This document shows positions 1 to 12,415 of a stretch of DNA of 64,000 bases, one piece after another. How positions within the stretch are numbered: the first letter of the stretch is position 1; every line of letters begins with the position of its first letter. The stretch is taken from positions 1 through 64,000 of the forward strand of contig JADGHB010000002.1 of the NCBI GenBank assembly GCA_019689635.1, written 5' to 3'. The notes below the pieces were generated by a model. That model saw only the letters and a program-made list of their open reading frames with translations. It was not told the DNA's origin and did not search any database. The DNA is from Nevskia sp. Its GTDB lineage: Bacteria > Pseudomonadota > Gammaproteobacteria > Nevskiales > Nevskiaceae. The position numbers were made by a program, and so were the translations under genes.

Positions 1-116
1 GCAGCGACGACGATCGAGCGCGTGACGTGCGCCTTGTCCGGCAGCACGTAGCCGATGGCGAAGAACAGCGCCGCCGACATCACCAGGGCGGCGACCCCAG
101 CGCGCAGGAATTTCAT
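1..116 (-). CDS. SRPBCC-like protein, N-terminus only
   Basis: The first 38 residues of a minus-strand gene whose remainder lies outside the window. The peptide starts MKFLRAGVAALVM, has one hydrophobic segment (about residues 5-22) and continues into LPDKAHVTRSIVV. That layout, a membrane anchor followed by L-P-D-x-x-x-V-x-R-S-I, is typical of small membrane-anchored SRPBCC/polyketide-cyclase-like proteins of unknown ligand. The ATG lies at 114-116. The next gene upstream in transcription direction is aceA, which ends in a terminator, so this gene probably has its own promoter in 117-308. The family call rests on a short peptide. Confidence 0.5.
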   Translation of the reverse strand, partial: MKFLRAGVAALVMSAALFFAIGYVLPDKAHVTRSIVVA

Positions 117-308
117 GTTTCGTCCTTGTTCTCGTGTAGATGCCCAGTTTACCGGCGCATCCTGGCGAGACAAGCGCCAAGCGCGTCTCCGCCGCCGCGC
201 CTTGCGCACGCGGACCATCGAGGGTCTGCCATGACTGCCTGGTCCAGTACGCGGCGCGGGCGGCAGGAGAAAACCCGCCCACGCCAGCGTCATCCTGCTA
301 CCCTCGAC

Positions 309-336
309 GAAAAGGGCCGGTGTCGCCACCGGCCCT
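309..336 (-). terminator. Rho-independent terminator after aceA
   Basis: A perfect 10-bp stem (AGGGCCGGTG / CACCGGCCCT, 313-322 and 327-336) with a 4-base loop. On the minus strand it is followed directly by four T residues (310-313, partly within the stem). It lies 64 bases beyond the aceA stop, in the correct orientation to end aceB-aceA transcription. Confidence 0.75.
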
Positions 337-399
337 CGGACCTCACGTCGTCTCGCAAGCTCGGGAACCCAGGCCTGCGGGGTTCTCCGGCTTAGGGCT

Positions 400-1707
<1,308 letters not shown>

Positions 1708-1783
1708 TGCAGCGTCCTCGTGTGGGCGGTCATGCCCGGTGTGGTGAAAAAAAGCGTAGCCTCGCGCCCGGCGGCGCGGCGGT

Positions 1784-3361
1784 TCAATCCAGGTATTCGT
1801 AGGCGGGCAGCGTGAGGAAATCGGCGAGCTGCGGCGCGAGACTCATGCGCGCGAAGAGGCCGGCCGCTTCGGCGAAATGGCCGCGGTAATAGCGCTCTTC
1901 GCCGAGCTGGCTGCGATAGCCGGCCAGCTCCTCGTCGATGATCTTGAGCACCAGCTCGCGCGTGACCGGCCGGCCGTCGGCGAGCGCCGCGCCATGCGCC
2001 AGCCACTGCCACACCTGGGTGCGCGAAATCTCGGCGGTGGCCGCGTCTTCCATGAGATTGTGCAGCGGCACGCAGCCGTTGCCCGACAGCCAGGCCTCGA
2101 GGTAGCCGATCCCGACGTTGACGTTGTTGCGCAATCCAGCCTCGGTGATCTGGCCTTCGGGTTTCTGCAAGAGATCGGCGGCCTTGATGCGGTAATCGAA
2201 CTGCCGGTCGATCTGGTTCGGTCCGGGCATGTGCTCGTCGAACACGTCCATGGCCACTTTCACCAGACCCGGATGCGCGACCCAGGTGCCGTCGTGGCCG
2301 TTGTTCACCTCGCGCAGTTTGTCGGCGCGGACCTTGGCGAACACTTCCTCGTTTTTCGCCGGATCCTTGGTCGGGATGAAGGCGGCCATGCCGCCCATCG
2401 CCGAGGCGCCACGCCGGTGGCAGGTCTCGCACAACAGCTTGGAGTAGCTGTCGAGGAAATGCTTGTCCATGGTCACCGCCAGGCGGTCCGGCACCACCCA
2501 GTCGGCGCGGCGCTTGAGGGTCTTGATGCAGGAGAAGATGTAGTCCCAGCGCCCGCAGTTGAGGCCGACGATGTGCTCGCGCAGTTCGTAGAGAATCTCG
2601 TCCATCTCGAACGCGCCCCACAGCGTCTCGATCAACACCGTGGCCTTGATCGTGCCGCGCGGAATGCCCAGCGCCTTCTGCGCGTCGATGAAGATCGCGT
2701 TCCACAGCCGCGCTTCGAGGTGCGACTGCATCTTCGGCAGATAGAAGTACGGCCCGGTGCCGCGCCGCAGCAGTTCCTTGGCGTTATGGAAGAAATACAG
2801 CGCGAAATCGAAGATCGCCGCAGGCACCGGCTCGCCGTCGAGCCGCACGTGTTTTTCGTCCAGGTGCCAGCCGCGCGGCCGCACGATCAGCGTGGCGGTG
2901 CGCTCGTTGAGCTTGTACGCCTTGCCCTCCGGACTCGTGTACTCGATCGTGCGCCGCACGGCGTCGCGCAGATTGATCTGGCCCTCAATGACATTGCGCC
3001 AGGTGGGCGCCAGCGAATCCTCGAAATCCGCCATGAAGCACTTCGCGCCGGAGTTCAGGGCGTTGATGATCATCTTGCGGTCGACGGGACCGGTGATCTC
3101 CACGCGGCGATCCTGCAGGTCGGCGGGAATGCCTTTGATGGTCCAGTCGCCGGCGCGGATCTTTCTGGTCTCGGGGAGAAAGCCCGGCAGCTTGCCGGCG
3201 TCGATCCGTGCCTGGCGTTCGGCGCGCAGACGCAGCAGCTCGCGCCGCCGCCGGCCGTGCTTGCGCACCAGCGCGGCGACGAACTTCAACGCCGGTGGGG
3301 TGAGGATCCTGCGATACGCCGGAGACAACTCGCCGACGATCTCGATGCCGCTAACGCTCAT
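1784..3361 (-). CDS. aceB: Malate synthase A
   Basis: Condenses glyoxylate with acetyl-CoA to give malate, the second glyoxylate-shunt step. The 525-residue length fits the A isoform (about 530), not the roughly 720-residue G isoform. Visible family landmarks are [12 protein letters not shown] (about residue 93; acidic residues near the Mg site), the [11 protein letters not shown] segment and the C-terminal [15 protein letters not shown] region. The start at 3361 gives [14 protein letters not shown] and is followed at once by recognisable family sequence. It is the promoter-proximal gene of aceB-aceA; a sigma70-type promoter lies about 80 bases upstream. Confidence 0.96.
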   Translation of the reverse strand: MSVSGIEIVGELSPAYRRILTPPALKFVAALVRKHGRRRRELLRLRAERQARIDAGKLPGFLPETRKIRAGDWTIKGIPADLQDRRVEITGPVDRKMIINALNSGAKCFMADFEDSLAPTWRNVIEGQINLRDAVRRTIEYTSPEGKAYKLNERTATLIVRPRGWHLDEKHVRLDGEPVPAAIFDFALYFFHNAKELLRRGTGPYFYLPKMQSHLEARLWNAIFIDAQKALGIPRGTIKATVLIETLWGAFEMDEILYELREHIVGLNCGRWDYIFSCIKTLKRRADWVVPDRLAVTMDKHFLDSYSKLLCETCHRRGASAMGGMAAFIPTKDPAKNEEVFAKVRADKLREVNNGHDGTWVAHPGLVKVAMDVFDEHMPGPNQIDRQFDYRIKAADLLQKPEGQITEAGLRNNVNVGIGYLEAWLSGNGCVPLHNLMEDAATAEISRTQVWQWLAHGAALADGRPVTRELVLKIIDEELAGYRSQLGEERYYRGHFAEAAGLFARMSLAPQLADFLTLPAYEYLD

Positions 3362-3441
3362 CCTAAACTCCTGCCTGTTCTTGGGCGCGCGTTATCGCGA
3401 AAGCGGCGCCGAGATCGGGCGAGGCGCCGCAAAGGCCGCGC

Positions 3442-3480
3442 ATTATAGACCAGATCGCGGCAGCGTTTGCAATGCACAAA
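3442..3480 (-). promoter_or_regulatory. aceB-aceA promoter with possible operator
   Basis: On the minus strand a perfect -10 hexamer TATAAT (3442-3447) is preceded, after 19 bases, by TTGCAA, a weak -35. The -35 lies inside TTTGTGCATTGCAAA (3466-3480), whose core TGCATTGCA is a perfect 9-bp palindrome. A repressor site overlapping the -35 would suit a glyoxylate-shunt operon. The regulator is unknown, and no IclR-type or other dedicated regulator is encoded next to it. Confidence 0.55.
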
Positions 3481-3641
3481 ATCGCGCCGACTCGCTCCTC
3501 GGCCGCAGCGCGAGCGGGGCATCCACGGACCCGAGCGGCGTTTGATGGCACGCCGCGGGAAATCAAGGATTCATCGGCATCCGCACCATCCCGACTCCAC
3601 GCCGCTGGCGACCATCGCCGGCTGGCGCGCAACCGGGCGGA

Positions 3642-4154
3642 TCAGGGCGCGACCGAACGGTTCGGCGGCCCCGAAGCATGGAGCGGCGCATCGGACACCA
3701 CGATGCCGTCGGCGTCCGCATAGAGCCAGCTTCCCGGCTTGAACGTCACGCCGGCGAAATGCACGACGCGGTCCTGCTGCGCGGAGTGCAGACCTTTTTC
3801 CGACTTGCGCGGATGCGCGGCCAGCGCCTTGATGCCGAGCGCCTGGCGCGCGAGTTCCTCGACGTCGCGCACGCAGCCATAAACCACGATGCCCGCCCAG
3901 CCGTTGCGGACGCCCAGCGCGCCCAGATTGCCGCCGACCAGAGCGCAGCGCCGCGAACCGCCGCCGTCCACCACCAGCACCGCGCCCTCGCCCGGCTGCT
4001 CCAGGGCCGCGCGCACCTGCGCGTTGTCCTCGAACACCTTGAGCGTGCGGATGCGGCCGTGGAAGGCGCGGCGCGCGCCGAAGTCGGAAAAAATCGGCTC
4101 GGCGACCTGCACTTCGGGGTGCGCGTCGCACAGATCGGTGGTGGCGATGGTCAT
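3642..4154 (-). CDS. rraA: RraA-like protein (RNase E inhibitor / HMG aldolase family)
   Basis: A 170-residue member of the RraA/dimethylmenaquinone methyltransferase fold. Family members are either RNase E activity regulators or class II 4-hydroxy-4-methyl-2-oxoglutarate / 4-carboxy-4-hydroxy-2-oxoadipate aldolases. The core [20 protein letters not shown] followed by CVRDVEEL is present, including the Arg-Asp pair typical of the metal-dependent aldolase site. I start at 4154 ([13 protein letters not shown]), which matches the family N-terminus; the longer upstream reading is compositionally unlike protein and overlaps dsbB. No aromatic catabolic genes flank it, so RraA naming is conventional rather than proven. 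Confidence 0.85.
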   Translation of the reverse strand: MTIATTDLCDAHPEVQVAEPIFSDFGARRAFHGRIRTLKVFEDNAQVRAALEQPGEGAVLVVDGGGSRRCALVGGNLGALGVRNGWAGIVVYGCVRDVEELARQALGIKALAAHPRKSEKGLHSAQQDRVVHFAGVTFKPGSWLYADADGIVVSDAPLHASGPPNRSVAP

Positions 4155-4182
4155 GTCGGCAGTCGCGGGTGGAGATGCGATT

Positions 4183-4701
4183 TCAATGCGCCTCGCGGCG
4201 GGCCAGGATCGGCAGCGCCAAGGCAAACACGACCAGCCCCGCAAAGGCGATCAGCGTCCACGCCGGCAGCGTCAGGCCCAGCCATTGCGCGTCGATCTTG
4301 GCGCAGTCGCCATCGCCCTTGAAGATCAGTTCGGCGATGCGCCGGGACGCCTCGCCCGCGGGAAACATGTGCCACAGATACGCCGGCGTGGGGCCGCAGG
4401 CCGGAGCCTGGCCGGGCGGCAGCGACTGCAGCCACACCTGACGCGCGGCGACGGCTCCGCCCACCGCCGCCGTCAGCGCCGCGAGCAGGCCGTACAGCCA
4501 ACGCCCGAAGCGCAAGGGCGCGTGCAGCGCGGCGAGCAGAAACAAGATTCCGGTGGCGGTCATGGCCGCGCGCTGGCCGATGCACATCGCGCAGGGTTGG
4601 TAGCCGCGGACCATTTGCAGATAGACCACGGCGAAAATCATGGCGCCGGCGCACACCGCAACGCCGAGCGCGGCCAGAGTGCGGAAGCTGTAAGAAGTCA
4701 T
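4183..4701 (-). CDS. dsbB: Disulfide bond formation protein DsbB
   Basis: Inner-membrane enzyme that reoxidises periplasmic DsbA and passes electrons to quinone. At 172 residues it has four predicted membrane helices. The first periplasmic loop carries the redox pair CAMC ([13 protein letters not shown], about residues 36-39). The second carries the DsbA-interacting cysteines in APACGPTP and GDCAKID. All four essential cysteines are present. It sits 28 bases upstream of rraA on the same strand, possibly co-transcribed. The CSS-motif EAL protein at 12416-14002 carries the kind of periplasmic cysteine pair whose relatives are controlled by DSB enzymes. Confidence 0.93.
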   Translation of the reverse strand: MTSYSFRTLAALGVAVCAGAMIFAVVYLQMVRGYQPCAMCIGQRAAMTATGILFLLAALHAPLRFGRWLYGLLAALTAAVGGAVAARQVWLQSLPPGQAPACGPTPAYLWHMFPAGEASRRIAELIFKGDGDCAKIDAQWLGLTLPAWTLIAFAGLVVFALALPILARREAH

Positions 4702-4836
4702 GCCGGGATCCGTGGGCAGCGCCGGTCGAGGCGGCGCAAAAAGGCGTGCGGCAGATTAGCGGTTGGGCGATCCCGCCGCAACGCGGGCGGCGGGATTACA
4801 CTGGAGCCTCGCTCCATCCGGCGAAAAAACTCCCGC

Positions 4837-5811
4837 ATGTCCGTCCACATTCGCATCGAACGCCACGGCGGGCCCGAAGTGATGCAGCTCGCCGAGCTTT
4901 CCGTCCCCGCGCCCGGCCCCGGCGAAATCCGCCTGCGCCACGAGGCGATCGGGCTCAACTTCATCGACACCTATCATCGCAGCGGGCTATACAAGATTCC
5001 CTTGCCGAGCGGCCTGGGCAGCGAGGCGGCAGGCGTCGTCACCGCCGTGGGGCCCGGCGTGAAAGAATTCCGCGTCGGCGAGCGCGTGGCCTACGCGGGC
5101 GGCGCGCCGGGCAGCTATTGCGAGGAGCGCGTGATCCCCGCGGCGCTCGCGGTCAAGCTGCCGCCCGGGATTTCGTCCGAGACCGCCGCCGCCCTGCTGC
5201 TCAAGGGCATGACCGCCTATTACTTGTTGCACCTGACCTACCCGGTGCGCGCCGACACGACGCTGCTGGTACACGCCGCGGCCGGAGGCGTGGGCAGCGT
5301 GCTGGTACCCTGGGCGCGCCACCTCGGCGCCCGCGTCATCGGCACCGCCGGCGGCGCGGAGAAATGCGCGCTCGCGCGCCACTACGGCTGCCACGACGTG
5401 ATCGATTACCGCGCCCAGGATTTCGTGGCGGAAACACGGCGGCTCACGGACGGCGCGGGCGTGGACGTGGTGTACGACTCCGTGGGCCGCGACACGTTCC
5501 TGGGCTCGCTCGACTGCCTCAAGCGGCGCGGCACGATGGTCTCCTTCGGCAACGCCTCGGGCAAAGTGCCGGCCTTCGAGCCGATCCTGCTCACCGAAAA
5601 AGGCTCGCTGTTTTTCACCCGTCCCAAGCTCGGCGACTACACGGCCACGCGGCCGGAGCTGGAAGCGGCGGCGCAGGCCGTGTTCGACGCCGTGGCGCGC
5701 GGCGTGATCCGCGTCGACCTCCGCCACCGTTATCCGCTGCGCGACGCCGCGCGCGCCCACGCGGACCTGGAGGCGCGGCGCACGCAGGGTCTGTGCGTCT
5801 TGCGGCCTTGA
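4837..5811 (+). CDS. qor: NADPH:quinone oxidoreductase, zinc-free MDR family
   Basis: A 324-residue cytosolic medium-chain dehydrogenase/reductase of the Qor group, expected to reduce quinones with NADPH. The N-terminal GroES-like half contains the Qor-type stretch NFIDTYHRSGLYKIPLP. The Rossmann half contains HAAAGGVGS (about residues 146-154), the NADPH-binding AxxGGVG signature. The cysteine ligands of zinc alcohol dehydrogenases are absent. I use the ATG at 4837 (MSVHIRIERHGGPEVM), which matches the family; the reading frame is open far upstream, but that part is antisense to dsbB and rraA. It is divergent from dsbB, with an intergenic region of 135 bases. Confidence 0.92.
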   Translation: MSVHIRIERHGGPEVMQLAELSVPAPGPGEIRLRHEAIGLNFIDTYHRSGLYKIPLPSGLGSEAAGVVTAVGPGVKEFRVGERVAYAGGAPGSYCEERVIPAALAVKLPPGISSETAAALLLKGMTAYYLLHLTYPVRADTTLLVHAAAGGVGSVLVPWARHLGARVIGTAGGAEKCALARHYGCHDVIDYRAQDFVAETRRLTDGAGVDVVYDSVGRDTFLGSLDCLKRRGTMVSFGNASGKVPAFEPILLTEKGSLFFTRPKLGDYTATRPELEAAAQAVFDAVARGVIRVDLRHRYPLRDAARAHADLEARRTQGLCVLRP

Positions 5812-5824
5812 GGCCGTCTGCGCT

Positions 5825-7142
5825 TCAAGCCGCCTCGTAGAGCTGGTAGCTGTGATGCGCCTTGGGCTCCCAGCGCAGGATGCCCTGCTCGATTTCCGGC
5901 GCCTGGATCAGATGGCTCGCGGGGCCGGTGGCGTTGTCCACGAAGGCGGATTCCAGCACGCGGATCAGGCCGCGGATGTTGCCGTGCCAGCGGCAGTCGC
6001 GCAGCGTCTTCCAGGCTTCCGTGGACAGCCCGGTCGGCGCCACCCAGTCGGTGCAGCGGGAAGCGAGCTTGGCCAGCGTCGCGGCGGTGACCGCGATCAT
6101 GTCCTCTTCGCGCCGCGACAGCTCGGGGACCTGCAGCACCGCCGCACCCATGCGCGTGAACTCGTCGATGTTGACGATGTTCTGTAAATGCGTCCAGCTG
6201 CGGTTGCTGGCGTAGAGCAGCGCGCATTCGAGCTGACGCTTGGCGGATGCGCCGAAGGGCATGTACTGACCGCTGTCCAGCGCTTCCATCAGCACCTCCA
6301 TCACCGCCCCGGAGATCTGGTGGCTTTCGTCGAGGAAGCACACGCCGTCGCGCGCCGTGGTGAAGGCACCGTTGCGCGCCGCCGCGCCGGGAAAGGCGCC
6401 GGTGACGTGACCGCACAGCAGGGATTTCACCGCCGCCTTGTCGCCGGTGTTCTCGGCGGCGAGGTTGACCGCCACGAACTGGCCGCGGCCGCGGACCAGA
6501 TAGTAGTAGTAGGCCAGCGAGGTTTTGCCGCTGCCCGGCCCCCCCTAGCAGGCAGGCGCGGGTGATGCCGTTCCTGGCAAAGCCACGCACGCGCGCCACC
6601 AGCGCCTGCAGCTCGGGACTGAAGACGTAGAAATTGAGGTAGGCGCTGTTCTCGACCTCGGCCGCCACCGGCATGCGGATGACGTTGCCCTCGGTGACTT
6701 TCTTCAGCCGCTCGGGCAGGGCGCGCGCGATGGCGGCGACGTCGGCGCCCACCATCAGGCGCACGCCGTCGAGGCGACCATCGTCGGCACGCCGCTGCAG
6801 CCACTGGCCCAGTGCGACCAGCTGCGCGCCGGTCACGGCGACGATCAACACCGTATCCTGCGCGGCCCGGCGCGCGGCCAGCACCGCGTCGGCCAGCGGA
6901 TCGAGCTGCGCCGGATCGTTGAACAGACTCAACACGAACTCGCTGCCGGCGGCGGCTTCGGCCGCGCCCGGCGTGGCGAGAAACTCGCAGCCGCGGCCCT
7001 CCGGCACCTGCTGGGCGATCGCGTCGAGCGCTTCGCGTTCGCGCAGATAGAGCTGCGGCGCGTAAACGGTGAGAAACGCCGGCTGGCGTTGGCGGGTGAA
7101 CTGCGGCGCTTCGTCCGGCTTGCGGAAACCTGAGCGGAACAT
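5825..7142 (-). pseudogene. Sigma54-activator-like AAA+ protein, frameshifted in the P-loop
   Basis: Two minus-strand frames join into one protein of about 438 residues if one G is removed from a run of seven (C7 on the plus strand, 6539-6545). The join restores LLGGPGSGKT, the Walker A motif. The N-terminal ~190 residues match no domain I know. The AAA+ domain has GAFPGA (6383-6400) where activators carry GAFTGA, a Walker B GVCFLDESHQ, and an arginine-rich DCRWHGNIRGL segment like the sensor II region. After it only about 45 residues remain, ending QLYEAA, with no Fis-type helix-turn-helix. The GGGAGG site before the ATG at 7142 is good. This is either a real pseudogene or a homopolymer sequencing error. 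Even if intact, Thr-to-Pro in the sigma54-contacting loop makes ordinary activation doubtful. Confidence 0.75.
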
Positions 7143-7322
7143 GGGACGACCTCCCTGAGGACTTTTCCTCGTCGGCAGCAGCCTAGAAGCAAATCCGCAG
7201 AGATCGGCGGCGGCGCCGATGAGCGCGCCTAGGCCATCCGATCAGCGGTTCAGGTGGCGGGGTGGCGCTTCCGTTTGTCGGCCTGCGGCGACCGCTCGCA
7301 ACGCGGCGCGCAAGCCTCGACT

Positions 7323-8717
7323 TCAGGACTTGATGCCGCCTTCGGTCAGCGCTGCGGGATCGAGCAGCGCGCGCAGCTCGTCCTCGCTCAGCCTAGTGTG
7401 TTCCTTGGCCACCTCGAGGATCGGGCGGCCCTCCTGGTAGGCCTGTTTGGCGATCGCCGCGGCCTTGTCGTAACCGATCACCGGATTGAGCGCGGTGATG
7501 AGCATGGGGTTGCGCTCCAGGGCCGCCCGGACGCGCGCCTCCTCCACGACGAAGTCCGCGATCGCCCGGTCGGCGAGCAGGCGGCCGGCGTTCGCCAGCA
7601 GTTCGATGGATTGCAACAGGTTGTAGGCGATCACCGGCAGGTAGGTGTTGAGCTGGAAATTGCCGCCGGCGGCGGCGAAGGCGATGGTCGCGTCGTTGCC
7701 GATCACCTGCGCGGCGACCATCTGCACCGCCTCCGGGATCACCGGGTTGACCTTGCCGGGCATGATGCTCGAGCCCGGTTGCAGGGCCGGCAGGCTGATT
7801 TCGCCGAATCCCGCGAGCGGTCCGGAATTCATCAGCCGCAAGTCGTTGGCGATCTTGTAGAGGGCCACGGCCAGCGTGCGCAGCGCGCCGGACAGCTCCA
7901 GCGCGGTGTCCTGGCAGGACAGGCTCTCGAAGTAATTGGGGCTGGGCTCGAAGGCGATGTCGGTGCGCTTGGAAAGGAGCTTGGCGAACTTGGCGCCGAA
8001 CTTGGGATGCGCGTTGACGCCGGTGCCGACCGCGGTGCCGCCCTGGGCCAGGCACCGCAGCCGCGGAGCGCAGGCCTTGACGCGGTCGAGCGCGTCGCGC
8101 ACCTGCTGCGCCCAGCCGGACAGCTCCTGATCGAAGCGCAACGGCAGGGCGTCCATCAGGTGCGTGCGCCCGGTCTTGACCACGCCGCGCAGCGTCTTGG
8201 CCTTCTTGTCGATGGTCTTGGCCAGATGCTTGAAGGCCGGCTGCAAGTGCTCGCGCAGCGCCAGCGCGGCCGAGACGTGGATCGCCGTGGGAATGGTGTC
8301 GTTGGACGACTGGCCGAGATTGACGTGGTCGTTCGGATGGACCTTGACGCGCGCGGCCCTGGAAGCGAGGTGGGCGATCACCTCGTTGACGTTCATGTGC
8401 GTGGAAGTGCCCGAGCCGGTCTGGAACACGTCCACCGGGAAGTGCGCATCGTGTTTGCCGGAGGCCACCTCCAGCGCGGCGGCGACGATGGCCTGGGCGA
8501 TGGGCTCGTCGAGCAGGCCCAGTTCGGCGTTGACTTCGGCGGCGGTGGCCTTGATCAAACCCAGCGCGCGAATGAAGCCGCGCGGCATGCGCAGGCCGGA
8601 GATCGGGAAATTCTCCACCGCCCGCTGGGTCTGCGCCCCCCACAGCGCGTCTTCCGGCACCTTCAGCTCGCCCAGACTGTCGCGTTCGATGCGGTACCCG
8701 CCGCTGTGCTTGGCCAC
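7323..8717 (-). CDS. fumC: Fumarate hydratase class II
   Basis: Iron-independent fumarase interconverting fumarate and malate in the TCA cycle. The product has 464 residues when started at GTG 8717, which follows a strong AAAGGAGG ribosome-binding site; an ATG 21 bases upstream lacks one. The superfamily signature GSSIMPGKVNP is present, as are TGSGTSTHMNVNEV and the catalytic-histidine region TGRTHLMDA. It is divergent from purB, another member of the same fumarase/aspartase superfamily, across a short region containing a 12-bp palindrome. Confidence 0.96.
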   Translation of the reverse strand: MAKHSGGYRIERDSLGELKVPEDALWGAQTQRAVENFPISGLRMPRGFIRALGLIKATAAEVNAELGLLDEPIAQAIVAAALEVASGKHDAHFPVDVFQTGSGTSTHMNVNEVIAHLASRAARVKVHPNDHVNLGQSSNDTIPTAIHVSAALALREHLQPAFKHLAKTIDKKAKTLRGVVKTGRTHLMDALPLRFDQELSGWAQQVRDALDRVKACAPRLRCLAQGGTAVGTGVNAHPKFGAKFAKLLSKRTDIAFEPSPNYFESLSCQDTALELSGALRTLAVALYKIANDLRLMNSGPLAGFGEISLPALQPGSSIMPGKVNPVIPEAVQMVAAQVIGNDATIAFAAAGGNFQLNTYLPVIAYNLLQSIELLANAGRLLADRAIADFVVEEARVRAALERNPMLITALNPVIGYDKAAAIAKQAYQEGRPILEVAKEHTRLSEDELRALLDPAALTEGGIKS

Positions 8718-8786
8718 ATTCCCTCCTTTGCGCCGCAACCCCCTGCGGCAGCGCGACCGCGGCCGGCTCCGGCGCCGCCGGTCGGA

Positions 8787-10735
<1,949 letters not shown>

Positions 10736-10763
10736 CAAGCATTTGCGGCACACTGCGAGGGCG

Positions 10764-12254
10764 ATGAATCCGACCCTTTGGCCCCGGCTGCTGCCCCCAC
10801 CGCAACGCTACGCGGCGCTGGGCGAGCCCTATCTGGTGCCGGTGGCGACCACGCCGCTGCCCGAAGTGCGCCTGGTGCATGCTAATGTGGCGCTGGCGGC
10901 GGAACTCGGGTTCGATCCCGCGCTGCTGGAAACGCCGGCCTTCGTGAGCCTGATGGCCGGCAACGCTGGCTGGCCGGGTTACCCGACGGTCAGCTCGGCG
11001 TACGCCGGTCACCAGTTCGGCGTCTATGTCCCGCGGCTCGGCGACGGCCGCGCGCATTTCATCGCCGAGCTGGCCGCGGAGAACGGCCAGCGCTGGGAGC
11101 TGCAGCTCAAGGGCAGCGGCCGCACGCCGTGGTCGCGCTTCGGCGACGGCCGCGCGGTGCTGCGCGCCTCGATCCGCGAATACCTCGCCTGCGAAGCGAT
11201 GCACGCGCTGGGCGTGCCCACCACCCGGGCGCTGGCGCTGGTCGCCTCGCCCGAACCGGTGCAGCGCGAGACGCTGGAGACCGCCGCGGTGGTGTGCCGC
11301 GCGGCGCCGAGTTTCGTGCGCTTCGGCCATTTCGAATACTTTTATTACCTCGACCAGCACGCGCGGCTGGCACCACTGGCCGATCACGTCATCACCGCGC
11401 ATTTCCCCCAGTTCGCCGATCGCGCGGACCGTTACAGCGCCTGGCTCGGCGAAGTGATCGAGCGCACCGCGCGGCTGATGGCCGCCTGGCAGTCGCTGGG
11501 CTTCGTCCACGGCGTGATGAACACCGATAATTTCTCCATCCTGGGCTTGACGCTGGACTACGGCCCGTACGGCTTCATGGACGCCTTCGATGCGCGTCGC
11601 GTGTTCAATCACACCGACGAGACCGGTCACTACGCCTACGACCGCCAGCCTTTCATCGGTCATTGGAACTGCGCGCGCCTGTTGCAGGCGACGCTGCCGC
11701 TGCTGGCGGACGACGCCGAGCGCGCGGTCGAAATCGCCACCGCGCTGCTGGATCGCTATGCGGGCGCCTTCAACGCCGAAATGCTGCGCCGCTGGCGCGC
11801 CAAGCTCGGCTTGCGCCAAGCGCGCGCCGAAGACTCCGAGCTGATCAACCGCTTCCTCGATCTGCTCCATCGCAGCCGCGCCGACTTCCCGCGCGCGTTT
11901 CGCTGGCTGTCCGAAGTGCGCAGCGCCGACGAGACCGCGCCGCGCCTGCGCGACTGGATCGCCGACCCCGCCGCTTTCGACGCCTGGCTCGCCGACTACC
12001 GCGTGCGTCTGCGCGCGGAACACTCCGACGACGAGGCGCGCGCCGCGGCGATGAACGCGGTCAATCCCAAATACGTGCTGCGCAACCATCTCGCCCAGCG
12101 CGCCATCGAGCGCGCCCAAGGCGGCGACTTTTCCGAAGTCGCGCGGCTGTTCGAGCTGCTGCGGCGGCCCTACGACGAACAGCCCGGCATGGAAGCCTAT
12201 GCCGAGCCGCCCGCGCCGGATGCCGTGCCTGTCGAACTGAGCTGTTCGTCGTAG
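10764..12254 (+). CDS. selO: Protein adenylyltransferase SelO (YdiU)
   Basis: Pseudokinase-fold enzyme that transfers AMP from ATP to Ser/Thr/Tyr of target proteins; linked to redox homeostasis. The 496-residue product has the family landmarks: SSAYAGHQFGVYVPRLGDGRA (about 80-100), the nucleotide-binding LQLKGSGRTPWSRFGDGRAV, FVHGVMNTDNFSILGLTLDYG with the conserved Asn-Thr-Asp-Asn segment, and the extreme C-terminus ending CSS. In eukaryotic SelO that cysteine position holds selenocysteine; here it is an ordinary Cys codon. The ATG at 10764 follows a GCGAGGG-like site, 28 bases after the previous gene. Confidence 0.94.
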   Translation: MNPTLWPRLLPPPQRYAALGEPYLVPVATTPLPEVRLVHANVALAAELGFDPALLETPAFVSLMAGNAGWPGYPTVSSAYAGHQFGVYVPRLGDGRAHFIAELAAENGQRWELQLKGSGRTPWSRFGDGRAVLRASIREYLACEAMHALGVPTTRALALVASPEPVQRETLETAAVVCRAAPSFVRFGHFEYFYYLDQHARLAPLADHVITAHFPQFADRADRYSAWLGEVIERTARLMAAWQSLGFVHGVMNTDNFSILGLTLDYGPYGFMDAFDARRVFNHTDETGHYAYDRQPFIGHWNCARLLQATLPLLADDAERAVEIATALLDRYAGAFNAEMLRRWRAKLGLRQARAEDSELINRFLDLLHRSRADFPRAFRWLSEVRSADETAPRLRDWIADPAAFDAWLADYRVRLRAEHSDDEARAAAMNAVNPKYVLRNHLAQRAIERAQGGDFSEVARLFELLRRPYDEQPGMEAYAEPPAPDAVPVELSCSS

Positions 12255-12415
12255 CTTGTTTTGCCCATATCCCCGCGCCCTGCCCCGCGATATGCTCCGC
12301 GCACCCTCACAGGCCAGGGCGTTCAGGGACGCCGCATGAAAATTCCTGTGTCGCGCGCCGCGCCGCGCGCGACAACACGAGACCGAGCGCGCGGCGAGAC
12401 CGTCACCCGCCGCCC

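Noticed and set aside
1747-1778. Hairpin plus T7 tract between aceB and aceA as an intergenic terminator
   Set aside because: The 6-bp stem is separated from the T tract by nine bases, too far for intrinsic termination. It might still affect mRNA stability.
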